A stretch of DNA of 8,274 nt from Acidobacteriota bacterium (GTDB lineage: Bacteria; Acidobacteriota; UBA890; WLXD01), in the NCBI GenBank assembly GCA_022571615.1, contig JACZXM010000107.1, positions 1 through 8,274 on the forward strand. Reading direction: 5' to 3'. The number at the start of each line of letters is the position of its first letter. Within the stretch, counting starts at the first letter, position 1. Shown here piece by piece: positions 1-6,618 of this stretch. Position numbers and translations under genes: made by a program. The notes under the pieces were generated by a model. It was not told the DNA's origin. It saw only the letters and a list, made by a program, of their open reading frames with translations, and ran no database searches.

Positions 1-1874
1 TCGGCCTCCCACCGATCGATCAGTCCCAGCGCTTCCTCGAGCCCGGGCACCTGTTGGTCGCGAGCAGCCGCGTCCTCCTGCAGGTCGCGGTAGGCGAGCC
101 GCCAGAAGGTCGCCTCGGTAGCGTGCTCGAGCGGCAGCACATCGGCGTTGGCCAGCCGCAACGTCACCAGTGCCTGCAACCGAGCCATCAGCGCGTGGTA
201 GGCAAAGTCGGGGTCGACCACGGTGCGCATCCAGTGCAGGTTTTCGTACAGCGAGTGGTACATGCCGTAGTCGCCGCCGTAGTACATGTCCGATGCCGGC
301 AGGGCCAGGTAACGCATGAATGGCGCCGCATCATCGCTGGGGACCTCGAAGATCCAGGGGCGCCGAATCTCGTCGCCATCGTAGAAGTATCCGAACCCGT
401 CGACGCTCCCGAGCGCGAACGTGTCGCGTTGAAGCATCGCCCAGTGTTCGGAGAAGTTGTCGCCGCTGCGCGGGTCCTGGAGCGTGGCGGCGACTTCGCG
501 GAACAGCTCATGGAGTGCGGCGTGCGAGGCCACCCTCAGCGGTCGGTCGGGATTGAAGACCGCCGAGTCCATGTTGATGTTCGCCACCGCGTGCTGAAGC
601 AGCTCATCGGTATGGTCCTCGACCCACTCGGTGCTGCCCCCGAGCAGCATCTCCTCGGCATCCCACACACCGAGCACCAGTGTGCGCGCCGGCGGCTGGC
701 CTTGCGCGGCGAGCTCGCCCACCACGCGAGCCCACTCCAGCACCGCGGCGGTGCCGCTGGAGGGATCACCGGCGCCGTAAATCCAGGCATCGTGGTGGTT
801 GCCGGCGATCACCCATTGATCCGGTGATCGCTCGCCCTGGATCCGAGCCACGACGTTGAACATCGGCTTGTCGCCGTTGTCCATCACCGCGCGCAATCGC
901 ACCCGAGCTGTTCCGTCACCGATCCGGTAGGTGAGCTCCAGAGCACCCTGCCACTCGGCGGGCGCGTCCGCCCCGTCGATCGCCTCCAGAAGCCGCCCGG
1001 CTCCGGCGTACGAGGTGGGCACCACGGGGATCGACGGCAGATGTGCGGCGGATGGATCGAGGCGATCGACGCCCGGCACCGAGGCAAAACCGGGCGAGAG
1101 CGGGTCGCCGGTGTAGGGCTCAAACTCCACCGAGCGGCGCATGATGGCCCCGGGCGGGCGCCAGTTGCCCTCGGGGTATACGTCCCCGTGCACGAAGCCG
1201 TCCTCCTGGGGATCCGCGTACAGGATCACGCCCACGGCACCGTACTTCTGGGCGTTGTACACCTTGCGGCCCTCGCCGGTATCGAAGTAGCGCAGCAGGA
1301 CGATCTTGCCCGCTGGATCGACGCCCATCGCCAGCAGCGTCCGGAAGTCCTGGTCGGAGCCGTGGTGGGCGTACACCAGCGGCGCGGTCACATCGCCCGA
1401 GGCTGAGTACCCATTCCACCCCGGGTGCTGGTCGGCGTCCTGGGTGAACGGATCACCCGGCACCACCTCCTCGGTCGTCGGGATCGTCTCGTGCTGTGGT
1501 GCGACGAGCTCGATCGAGGTTTCCACCGGCAGTGTCAGCCAGGCGTCGTAGCGGACGATCTCGGTATCCCATCCGTACTCCACCAGCCGATCGCGCACGT
1601 ACTGCGCCGTGACCCGGGCGCCCTCGGTGCCCGCCGTATGGAGCATGGAGGCGAGAATCTCCAGGTGCTCACCGATGCGCTCGGGCGAGATTCGCTGCAC
1701 CAGCTGGGCCTCGTAGGCAACCTGTGCAGCCGCGCGTGCGGGGGAAAACCCCCGCAGACCCGTTGCAAGACCAGAGTCATCGGCGCAGGCAGCCAACAGA
1801 CAGGCGGCCAGGATCGGGGACAAGAGCAGCCGTGGCCATGCCGGTCCACGGGCCGCGCTCGAGATCGAAAGCAT
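1..1874 (-). CDS. M28B family metallopeptidase (PSMA/glutamate carboxypeptidase II-like lipoprotein), C-terminus cut by window edge
   Basis: A zinc-dependent exopeptidase that probably trims peptides outside the cytoplasm. The visible 624 residues begin with a basic stretch, a hydrophobic segment (about 16-29) and a lipobox LLAAC with Cys30 as likely lipidated residue; Cys25 (ILAAC) is a second option. A protease-associated domain lies at about 160-250. All zinc and catalytic residues of human PSMA can be placed: His360 (GNHHD), bridging Asp370 (GDPSSG), catalytic Glu407 and ligand Glu408 (WDAEE), Asp436 (NINMD) and His540 (MYHSLYE). The first four keep exactly the spacing of PSMA 377/387/424/425/453. 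The PSMA Arg534/Arg536 patch that gives acidic P1 preference is not evident, so glutamate carboxypeptidase activity should not be assumed. About 100 residues of the C-terminal helical dimerisation domain lie beyond the edge. An in-frame GTG at 1880 is a rival start that sits nearer the ribosome binding site (5 nt, against 11 for this ATG). Family call secure; substrate unknown. Confidence 0.93.
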   Translation of the reverse strand, partial: MLSISSAARGPAWPRLLLSPILAACLLAACADDSGLATGLRGFSPARAAAQVAYEAQLVQRISPERIGEHLEILASMLHTAGTEGARVTAQYVRDRLVEYGWDTEIVRYDAWLTLPVETSIELVAPQHETIPTTEEVVPGDPFTQDADQHPGWNGYSASGDVTAPLVYAHHGSDQDFRTLLAMGVDPAGKIVLLRYFDTGEGRKVYNAQKYGAVGVILYADPQEDGFVHGDVYPEGNWRPPGAIMRRSVEFEPYTGDPLSPGFASVPGVDRLDPSAAHLPSIPVVPTSYAGAGRLLEAIDGADAPAEWQGALELTYRIGDGTARVRLRAVMDNGDKPMFNVVARIQGERSPDQWVIAGNHHDAWIYGAGDPSSGTAAVLEWARVVGELAAQGQPPARTLVLGVWDAEEMLLGGSTEWVEDHTDELLQHAVANINMDSAVFNPDRPLRVASHAALHELFREVAATLQDPRSGDNFSEHWAMLQRDTFALGSVDGFGYFYDGDEIRRPWIFEVPSDDAAPFMRYLALPASDMYYGGDYGMYHSLYENLHWMRTVVDPDFAYHALMARLQALVTLRLANADVLPLEHATEATFWRLAYRDLQEDAAARDQQVPGLEEALGLIDRWEA

Positions 1875-1885
1875 CGTCACTGGGA

Positions 1886-1891
1886 CCTCCT
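1886..1891 (-). promoter_or_regulatory. Ribosome binding site of the M28B peptidase gene
   Basis: AGGAGG on the minus strand, a consensus Shine-Dalgarno sequence. It lies 11 nt from the ATG at 1874 and 5 nt from the in-frame GTG at 1880. The shorter spacing is within the usual range, so GTG (adding Val-Thr) is a real alternative start. The signal peptide is essentially the same either way. Confidence 0.75.
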
Positions 1892-1955
1892 GAACACAAT
1901 GGCCGAGGTGCGCCGTATCGTTCTTCCCTCAGAGCGATGTGTCACGGTCTGCGAC

Positions 1956-1984
1956 TTGATACCTTGCGGCGTTCCCGTTGTCCA
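1956..1984 (-). promoter_or_regulatory. Candidate sigma-70-type promoter for the M28B peptidase gene
   Basis: In the 141-bp gap upstream of the peptidase gene, the minus strand reads TGGACA (1984-1979), a 17-nt spacer, then TATCAA (1961-1956). That is 5 of 6 matches to the -35 consensus, 4 of 6 to the -10, and ideal spacing. Transcription would start near 1949, giving a leader of about 70 nt. It would let the peptidase be expressed separately from the fusion gene upstream. I saw no convincing terminator hairpin in the same gap, so read-through from upstream is also possible. Called from motifs only. Confidence 0.4.
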
Positions 1985-2015
1985 GCTCTGGGCCGCCACC
2001 GCACCGCAGGGGAGT

Positions 2016-5000
2016 TTATTGGTCGTTTCGCCACGCTTCGATCATGGTGAGGATCTCGGGAATGACCCTGCCGTCGAGACCCTCTGGATCGAATGGCTGC
2101 TGGAGCAAGTAGAGCATCGTCGGCACCACGTCCACGTTCCGAGCTACCTGGACGGTTGTGGGCGAGATGCCAGTACCATGAAACGCCACGACAGCCCACG
2201 ACTCATCCTTGGTCAGCCCCCCGTGCTTGGATGCTGACCGTTCACCGTCCACCAGATCCCCGATCGAAACAAATGGCGCGGCCGAAATGTACAGATCCGG
2301 CGCTCTCGCTTCGAGATCGAACGCCTGGACCAACTGGACAGGTGCGTCAGGATACTCGGTCAGGTAGGTCGCCATCTGCCAGTCGTCCGCGTGGTGGAAT
2401 CGGCCGTCCACCAGTTGACGGACCCGGGGATCTTCCGCGAACCCCAGCGGATCCTCTCCATCGACCACTTCGTATCTGTACAGAGCCCGGGTCGGCAAGT
2501 CTCCCTCACGCGTGATGACGGATTCACCGAGGTGGCTGAACACGTGGACCCGTCCCGTGTCCCAATCCTTCCCGACGACAAACGAGACGGCATCTTCAAA
2601 AGCCGTTGCCTCGGCGATGACATCGACGCGGTCGTCGCCGTATGGGTAGTCACGAAGCCGCCGCAGGCCCGGCCGGCGCGCCCAATCCAACCGCTCGACG
2701 CCGGTGCCGTCCGGTCGCATGACCGGCGTCGGGAAGTAGAGCAGCGCGTGGCCCTCGCCGGCCGCGACCACGATCTCCCGGTCCTCGAAGTCGGTGGGGA
2801 TCGATCCGGTCAGCTTGACGCCGAATAGCTTCGTCCAGTCTTTGTCCAGAATCCTCGCGCCCATGGTGCCCCGAACGTACTCGTCGATCGGGTACACCGT
2901 TCTGATCTCCTGGTGACCATGATCCGAGACGAGCGCGACAAATCGCTCCACGGGTCGGCCAATCGCACGCTCGCGCTCGTCCATCGTCTCCTCGAAGAGC
3001 CGGACCGCCTCGGCAACCAGGGCATCGACCGCTCGATAGTGCTCGTTCATCTCGGGCGCCGTGGCGCCAAGCAAGTGCTCCATGTGGTCGAACCAGCCGT
3101 TGTAGGCGACCGTGATACGCGCCGGCCGCCCGCCAAACAACCCTCGTTTTATTCGACGCAGTCCGAGGCGGAGCTTCGCTCGATACTCCATCGGCTTGTA
3201 GTTCACGTTCCAGATGAACGGGATGACGCTGTCGGCGCCTCGGGTGAGGGCGGGGCCGATCGCGATCGCGTCGTTGTCCCCCGGGAAGTACTCCCAGATC
3301 GTCTTGACCCGGGGGGAAAGCCACCGGTTCCAATCGAGCGCCTCGAGGGGCAAGTAGAGAACGGGGTACCTCATCGCTGCCCGATCGAAGAAGTAGAGCG
3401 AGGGGATGCCGTGCCGCCCCGGTACCGTGCCCGTGAGCACGGCTGGGAGGCCGGCTCCGGTGATCGTCGGGAAGACCGTCGATGCGTGTTCCACCCAGAC
3501 GCCGTCGTCGATGAACAGTCGCTTGATGTTGGGGAGTCTCCCGTCCATCGCATAGCGTTTCCAGACATCGGCCTTGGCTCCATCAATCACGATGACGAGA
3601 CCGTAGGACTCAGGCGCCGTTACGCTCACCCCTGGAACAAGCAAGTACCCCACGACCGTGACCAGCAGAAGGAGCGCCAAGAGTCCGGCCGCTCGGGTAC
3701 CAACGGCGAGACGCGGCTTACCGACGGAGAGCGAGGCCCATCCAAGCACCTCGATGCGGTACCGGTCGCGCATGACCTCCATCCGCTGCAGCACCTCATC
3801 CTGTGCCTGCCTGACCCGCGCAACAGCGTCGAGCTTCATCCAACTCGCGACGCGGCCGCTCACATGAATCGCCACCTTGCGCATGCGGCGTGCCCAGCTG
3901 CGCGCGAACAGGCCAGCAGGGACGAGCAGCGCCGCGAACACGATCGCGGCCTTGCCGCCGAGCCAGTGCCACATCCAGCCGATCTCGAGCCCATAGACGA
4001 CGGGGAAGGCAACGGCACCGATGAGCATGTGTCGGAGCGACAGCGCGGCGAGGTTCCCATCGCGGGCACTGGAACGCTGGGCGAGTTTCTTCACCGCGTA
4101 GTAGGGAATCACGCCGCTCAGGTAGCCGAACAGGGCTGGCAACATCCCGAGGATCGCCTCGGCAATCGCTTGCACGGGAGCGAGCGGACCGGGAAGGAGG
4201 CGTGCGCGCTCCTCGAGGAGCCGGCGATCGAGCCCCGCTCGTTCGCGAAGCCGCTCGTAGCGCTCCAACATGTGCTCGACCTCCGCCACGCTAGCGGGAT
4301 CGGTTTCCTCATAGTGGTTGAGGCAGGCAGCCATTCTCTGCAGGAGCTCTCCTCTTAGGCCCCGACCACGGACGCCCGCGATCCCGGTCAGCTGCGCGCG
4401 CCGAGCGTAGACTTCCGCCAACCTCCTGACGAGCGGGATTTGGTCGGCGGATTCCACGTGGTAGGCAACGCGCTTCAGCGCCGCCTCGATGCGGCCGGTG
4501 AGCTCTCGCACGGCCCGGCGTGGGGCCTCCGCGTGCAGCGGGGCGAGGTCGCCGATCGTGAACGGGTGCCCGAACCGAACGAACACGTCGGCGCGAAAAC
4601 GCCGGCGCGGCTCAAACTGCAGTCCGACGGGAACGACCACAAGACCCAAGGCGAAGCCGGCGGCGGCCTCTGCCTTCAACGCGATGCGAGCGGCGCCCGT
4701 CTTGACCGGCGCGAGGTGTGGGGTGTCCTGGGTCACTCCCTCCGGGAAGATCGCGGTGACGTGCCCGTCGCGAAGAAGCGCCGCGTAGCGCTCAAACGCC
4801 TGGAGGTTCTGTCGCATCGCCCGCCGGTCGTCCTGCGCTCGGAACAGTGGGATCGCCCCGAACGCCTCGAGGATGAGACGGAACGGGCCCCTGAAGAGCG
4901 TGTGCTTGGCGCCGAAGCGGACTTGCCGTGAGAGGAGGCAAACCAGAAGCGCCGGGTCTAGCAGCGAGCCCGGGTGGTTGGCAACCAGGAGCACCGGGCG

Positions 5001-5111
5001 CTCGGTGGGGAGCCTCCCCAGACCCTGCACCTGGACCGACCGGTAGTAGATCCGAAGGGCGAGTCGAAGGAGGCCCTTGATCACAGCTCGGAGCCACTGC
5101 GCGGAGATCAT
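2016..5111 (-). CDS. Fusion protein: PlsC-type 1-acyl-glycerol-3-phosphate acyltransferase + membrane region + type I phosphodiesterase/nucleotide pyrophosphatase domain
   Basis: A 1031-residue two-enzyme protein. Residues 1 to about 260 form a PlsC-like acyltransferase, which transfers acyl chains to a lysophosphatidate-type acceptor: NHPGSLLD with catalytic His46 and Asp52, GAIPLFR at 85-91, FPEG at 122-125 and VPVG at 160-163. Hydrophobic segments follow at about 316-340, 361-381 and 388-403. Next come an Arg-rich helical stretch (404-474) and a strong membrane helix (475-495). From about 503 to the end is a phosphodiesterase domain of the alkaline phosphatase superfamily. Its metal and nucleophile residues appear intact: Asp510 (VIDG), a Thr near 551 in PTITGAG, Asp675 and His679 (FDHMEH), Asp730 and His731 (SDHGH), and His963 (KHGG). 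By the positive-inside rule the acyltransferase and Arg-rich stretch face the cytoplasm and the phosphodiesterase the periplasm. This topology is inferred. The start was chosen because the PlsC N-terminus and a GAGGTG site fit here. An upstream GTG at 5246 would add 45 residues with no family resemblance that run antisense through a PIN-domain relic. Natural substrates are unknown; a role in phospholipid remodelling or head-group turnover is inference. Confidence 0.9.
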   Translation of the reverse strand: MISAQWLRAVIKGLLRLALRIYYRSVQVQGLGRLPTERPVLLVANHPGSLLDPALLVCLLSRQVRFGAKHTLFRGPFRLILEAFGAIPLFRAQDDRRAMRQNLQAFERYAALLRDGHVTAIFPEGVTQDTPHLAPVKTGAARIALKAEAAAGFALGLVVVPVGLQFEPRRRFRADVFVRFGHPFTIGDLAPLHAEAPRRAVRELTGRIEAALKRVAYHVESADQIPLVRRLAEVYARRAQLTGIAGVRGRGLRGELLQRMAACLNHYEETDPASVAEVEHMLERYERLRERAGLDRRLLEERARLLPGPLAPVQAIAEAILGMLPALFGYLSGVIPYYAVKKLAQRSSARDGNLAALSLRHMLIGAVAFPVVYGLEIGWMWHWLGGKAAIVFAALLVPAGLFARSWARRMRKVAIHVSGRVASWMKLDAVARVRQAQDEVLQRMEVMRDRYRIEVLGWASLSVGKPRLAVGTRAAGLLALLLLVTVVGYLLVPGVSVTAPESYGLVIVIDGAKADVWKRYAMDGRLPNIKRLFIDDGVWVEHASTVFPTITGAGLPAVLTGTVPGRHGIPSLYFFDRAAMRYPVLYLPLEALDWNRWLSPRVKTIWEYFPGDNDAIAIGPALTRGADSVIPFIWNVNYKPMEYRAKLRLGLRRIKRGLFGGRPARITVAYNGWFDHMEHLLGATAPEMNEHYRAVDALVAEAVRLFEETMDERERAIGRPVERFVALVSDHGHQEIRTVYPIDEYVRGTMGARILDKDWTKLFGVKLTGSIPTDFEDREIVVAAGEGHALLYFPTPVMRPDGTGVERLDWARRPGLRRLRDYPYGDDRVDVIAEATAFEDAVSFVVGKDWDTGRVHVFSHLGESVITREGDLPTRALYRYEVVDGEDPLGFAEDPRVRQLVDGRFHHADDWQMATYLTEYPDAPVQLVQAFDLEARAPDLYISAAPFVSIGDLVDGERSASKHGGLTKDESWAVVAFHGTGISPTTVQVARNVDVVPTMLYLLQQPFDPEGLDGRVIPEILTMIEAWRNDQ

Positions 5112-5120
5112 GGGCGATGC

Positions 5121-5126
5121 CACCTC
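5121..5126 (-). promoter_or_regulatory. Ribosome binding site that decides the start of the fusion gene
   Basis: GAGGTG on the minus strand, 9 nt before the ATG at 5111. No comparable site precedes the in-frame ATG at 5159. This supports a protein beginning MISAQWLR, which looks like an ordinary PlsC N-terminus. Confidence 0.5.
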
Positions 5127-5164
5127 GATCGGAACAGTAACAGGCCGTTGCCATCTCATGAGAA

Positions 5165-5314
5165 ATGGCTTCTGGTCATGATCTGCTCTTGAGCTCAACC
5201 CTCGCCGCCCTTCATCTGGCGACCTACGTGCTAGCCCGATGCGCACTTGGCGCCATCGAGCTGGTCACCGCGGACGAACGCCTGTTGCGTGCCGCAGAGA
5301 CTTCCGACCCGTAG
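5165..5314 (+). pseudogene. Degraded C-terminal fragment of a PIN-domain (VapC-like toxin) protein
   Basis: A 49-codon plus-strand frame, opening with ATG at 5165 and ending TAG at 5312-5314, encodes what looks like the last helix-strand-helix of a PIN-domain ribonuclease. AALHLATYVLAR (14-25) matches the helix usually written DA-x-HLA, and LVTADERLLRAAE (33-45) matches the last strand with its acidic residue, Asp37. The Asp expected before ALHLA is Ala14. Nothing like the first two thirds of a PIN domain, which carries the other catalytic acids, is visible. An in-frame TGA at 5159-5161 lies just upstream, and there is no ribosome binding site or antitoxin partner. It is therefore best read as a relic of a toxin-antitoxin locus, not a working toxin. 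It lies in the 273-bp gap between two minus-strand genes. I see nothing recognisable in the rest of that gap (5315-5384). Called from motif resemblance only. Confidence 0.55.
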
Positions 5315-5384
5315 GCAGCCCGTCGCGACCCAGGCTACTTCTGCCACGGACTGCTAACGCCATCTCGCCATACGAGCTCGGCAG

Positions 5385-6518
5385 CTACGGACTCTCTGCC
5401 TCCTCGGCCCGCCACCGGGCCTCGAAGCGGCGCTTGGTGGCTGCGAGGCGCTCGGCGATCTTGTTCCGAATTCCGCCGTGGATCCTGCCGTGGAACAAAC
5501 CCCATCCGCGCAACGCGTCGATCCTGGCACGGTACACGTGGATCAAGTAGCAGGCGTCGCCCCCGGGTGCGGGAATGATCCGGGTCAGGCCGAGAGCGGA
5601 CTCGAAGTAGTGGTTCGCGTACAGCTGTTTGCTCGCGAGTACCAGCTCTGACCCGCCGGGTGGCACGTAGAGCATCTGATGCACGAGGCTGGTTACCTTC
5701 CTGCGGGCGCCGACGTCTTCCTTGATCCAAAAGACAGTGTCGGTGAGACCACCGAGCTCGGCGTCGGGATAGGCCCGCATGTAGTCGCACAGCTCCGGCA
5801 GATCGCCGCACAGGTACCGCGATTGCTGCAGGATGCCCTCGAACTGCTCGGCGACGGCAACCGCGTGCTTCTTGTCGTGGTAGTGGGTCAGCGCGGCGTC
5901 GCCGCGGAGCCGGTAGGCATCGGCGTAGTCGGTCAGCAGCCATTTGTACAGGGCGAGGGCGTCGCGGCCTGCGCCCGGGGACGACCACTTGACCTCTCCG
6001 TGGAATCTGCGGATCCACGCCGCGTCCAGCTTGAGCTTGCAGTTACCGACCTTGCACTTGCGCAGTAGCCCGAGGTCCTTGTCGTCGAGGGTCAGGGGCC
6101 CGATGTACCATGCCGCGGGCCCCAATTCGAAAACCCCGAACTCGAGCGCCGAGGCCGTCTCCATGGCCATTTCGTGGCTCCGATACTCTCGCCAGAGGAA
6201 CTCCGGCGGCACGTTGATGCGCACGGTGTGCAAGGAGACGGTCTCCTGGTCGACATCGGTGTGGATCTTCTTGCTCAGGACTTCGCCTTGGTCCAGCTTC
6301 CGGAAGTCCTTGTCAGAGACCTTGACGCCGTTCATCCGGTAGGCGTGCACCAGTTGATCGGGCGCGGGGGGCGAACCCGGAGAGGGCACCGCGACGAGCA
6401 CCGATGCCACGAAGCCAGCCAGCACCGCGAGGGGACGGCGGCGGCAGGCGTCGGACCGAGGCGGTACGCGATCGAGGGTAACGGGGCGATGCGTGCAGCG
6501 ACAGGATTCGGCAGTCAT
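5385..6518 (-). CDS. Exported conserved protein of unknown function
   Basis: 377 residues. A long basic, Cys-containing N-terminus is followed by a hydrophobic stretch (about 29-45) and a Pro/Ser/Gly segment, so it is probably exported to the periplasm or anchored by an uncleaved signal. The mature part looks like a widespread bacterial hypothetical family with no known function that I can name. Recognisable features are LLRKCKVGNCKLKL (Cys155 and Cys160), HYHDKK (212-217), a Cys237/Cys244 pair, FWIKED (263-268), and the best conserved block ASKQLYANHYFESALGL (295-311). A basic amphipathic C-terminus follows. The two Cys pairs would suit disulfides in an oxidising compartment. I see no catalytic motif of a known enzyme family. 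A lipid-binding or START-like fold is conceivable but unsupported. No Shine-Dalgarno site precedes the ATG, and a possible -10 box lies only 8 nt upstream, so the message may be nearly leaderless or the start may lie elsewhere. Confidence 0.82.
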   Translation of the reverse strand: MTAESCRCTHRPVTLDRVPPRSDACRRRPLAVLAGFVASVLVAVPSPGSPPAPDQLVHAYRMNGVKVSDKDFRKLDQGEVLSKKIHTDVDQETVSLHTVRINVPPEFLWREYRSHEMAMETASALEFGVFELGPAAWYIGPLTLDDKDLGLLRKCKVGNCKLKLDAAWIRRFHGEVKWSSPGAGRDALALYKWLLTDYADAYRLRGDAALTHYHDKKHAVAVAEQFEGILQQSRYLCGDLPELCDYMRAYPDAELGGLTDTVFWIKEDVGARRKVTSLVHQMLYVPPGGSELVLASKQLYANHYFESALGLTRIIPAPGGDACYLIHVYRARIDALRGWGLFHGRIHGGIRNKIAERLAATKRRFEARWRAEEAESP

Positions 6519-6526
6519 GACAGGGC

Positions 6527-6553
6527 AACATACCAGATCGAACGGATCCTCAA
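6527..6553 (-). promoter_or_regulatory. Candidate extended -10 promoter for the exported unknown protein
   Basis: On the minus strand TTGAGG (6553-6548), a 15-nt spacer and TATGTT (6532-6527), the latter preceded by TG-n as in extended -10 promoters. Initiation six or seven bases downstream would fall within a base or two of the ATG at 6518. That would make a nearly leaderless mRNA and explain the missing ribosome binding site. The spacer is shorter than the usual 17, so this is tentative. Confidence 0.25.
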
Positions 6554-6618
6554 CGCGAGCCAGCTATGGTTCCACTTCCATCAGACCCATACGGTCGAGG
6601 CCGGGGCGACCGGGTGGT

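Noticed and set aside
54..827. 257-codon plus-strand open frame antisense to the M28B peptidase
   Set aside because: The minus strand here carries every catalytic residue of the M28B family; the plus-strand translation shows no motif.
1425..2237. 270-codon plus-strand open frame crossing the gap between the peptidase and fusion genes
   Set aside because: It overlaps two well-supported minus-strand genes, lacks a ribosome binding site and shows no domain.
2913..4358. 481-codon open frame on the plus strand, antisense to the fusion gene
   Set aside because: Its translation is rich in Arg, His, Glu and Gly with no recognisable domain. It mirrors a clearly coding minus-strand gene in GC-rich DNA, which keeps opposite frames open by chance.
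5312..5340. Imperfect inverted repeat GTAG...CTAC around GTCGCGAC, considered as a terminator or attachment site
   Set aside because: The arms pair over only four outer bases, and the eight-base palindrome is common in GC-rich DNA. No T run or direct repeat accompanies it.
6592..6612. Inverted repeat CGGTCG / CGACCG with a 9-nt loop just downstream of the aminopeptidase gene, considered as a terminator
   Set aside because: No run of T follows the hairpin on the minus strand and the stem is only six pairs, so it does not meet the pattern of an intrinsic terminator.
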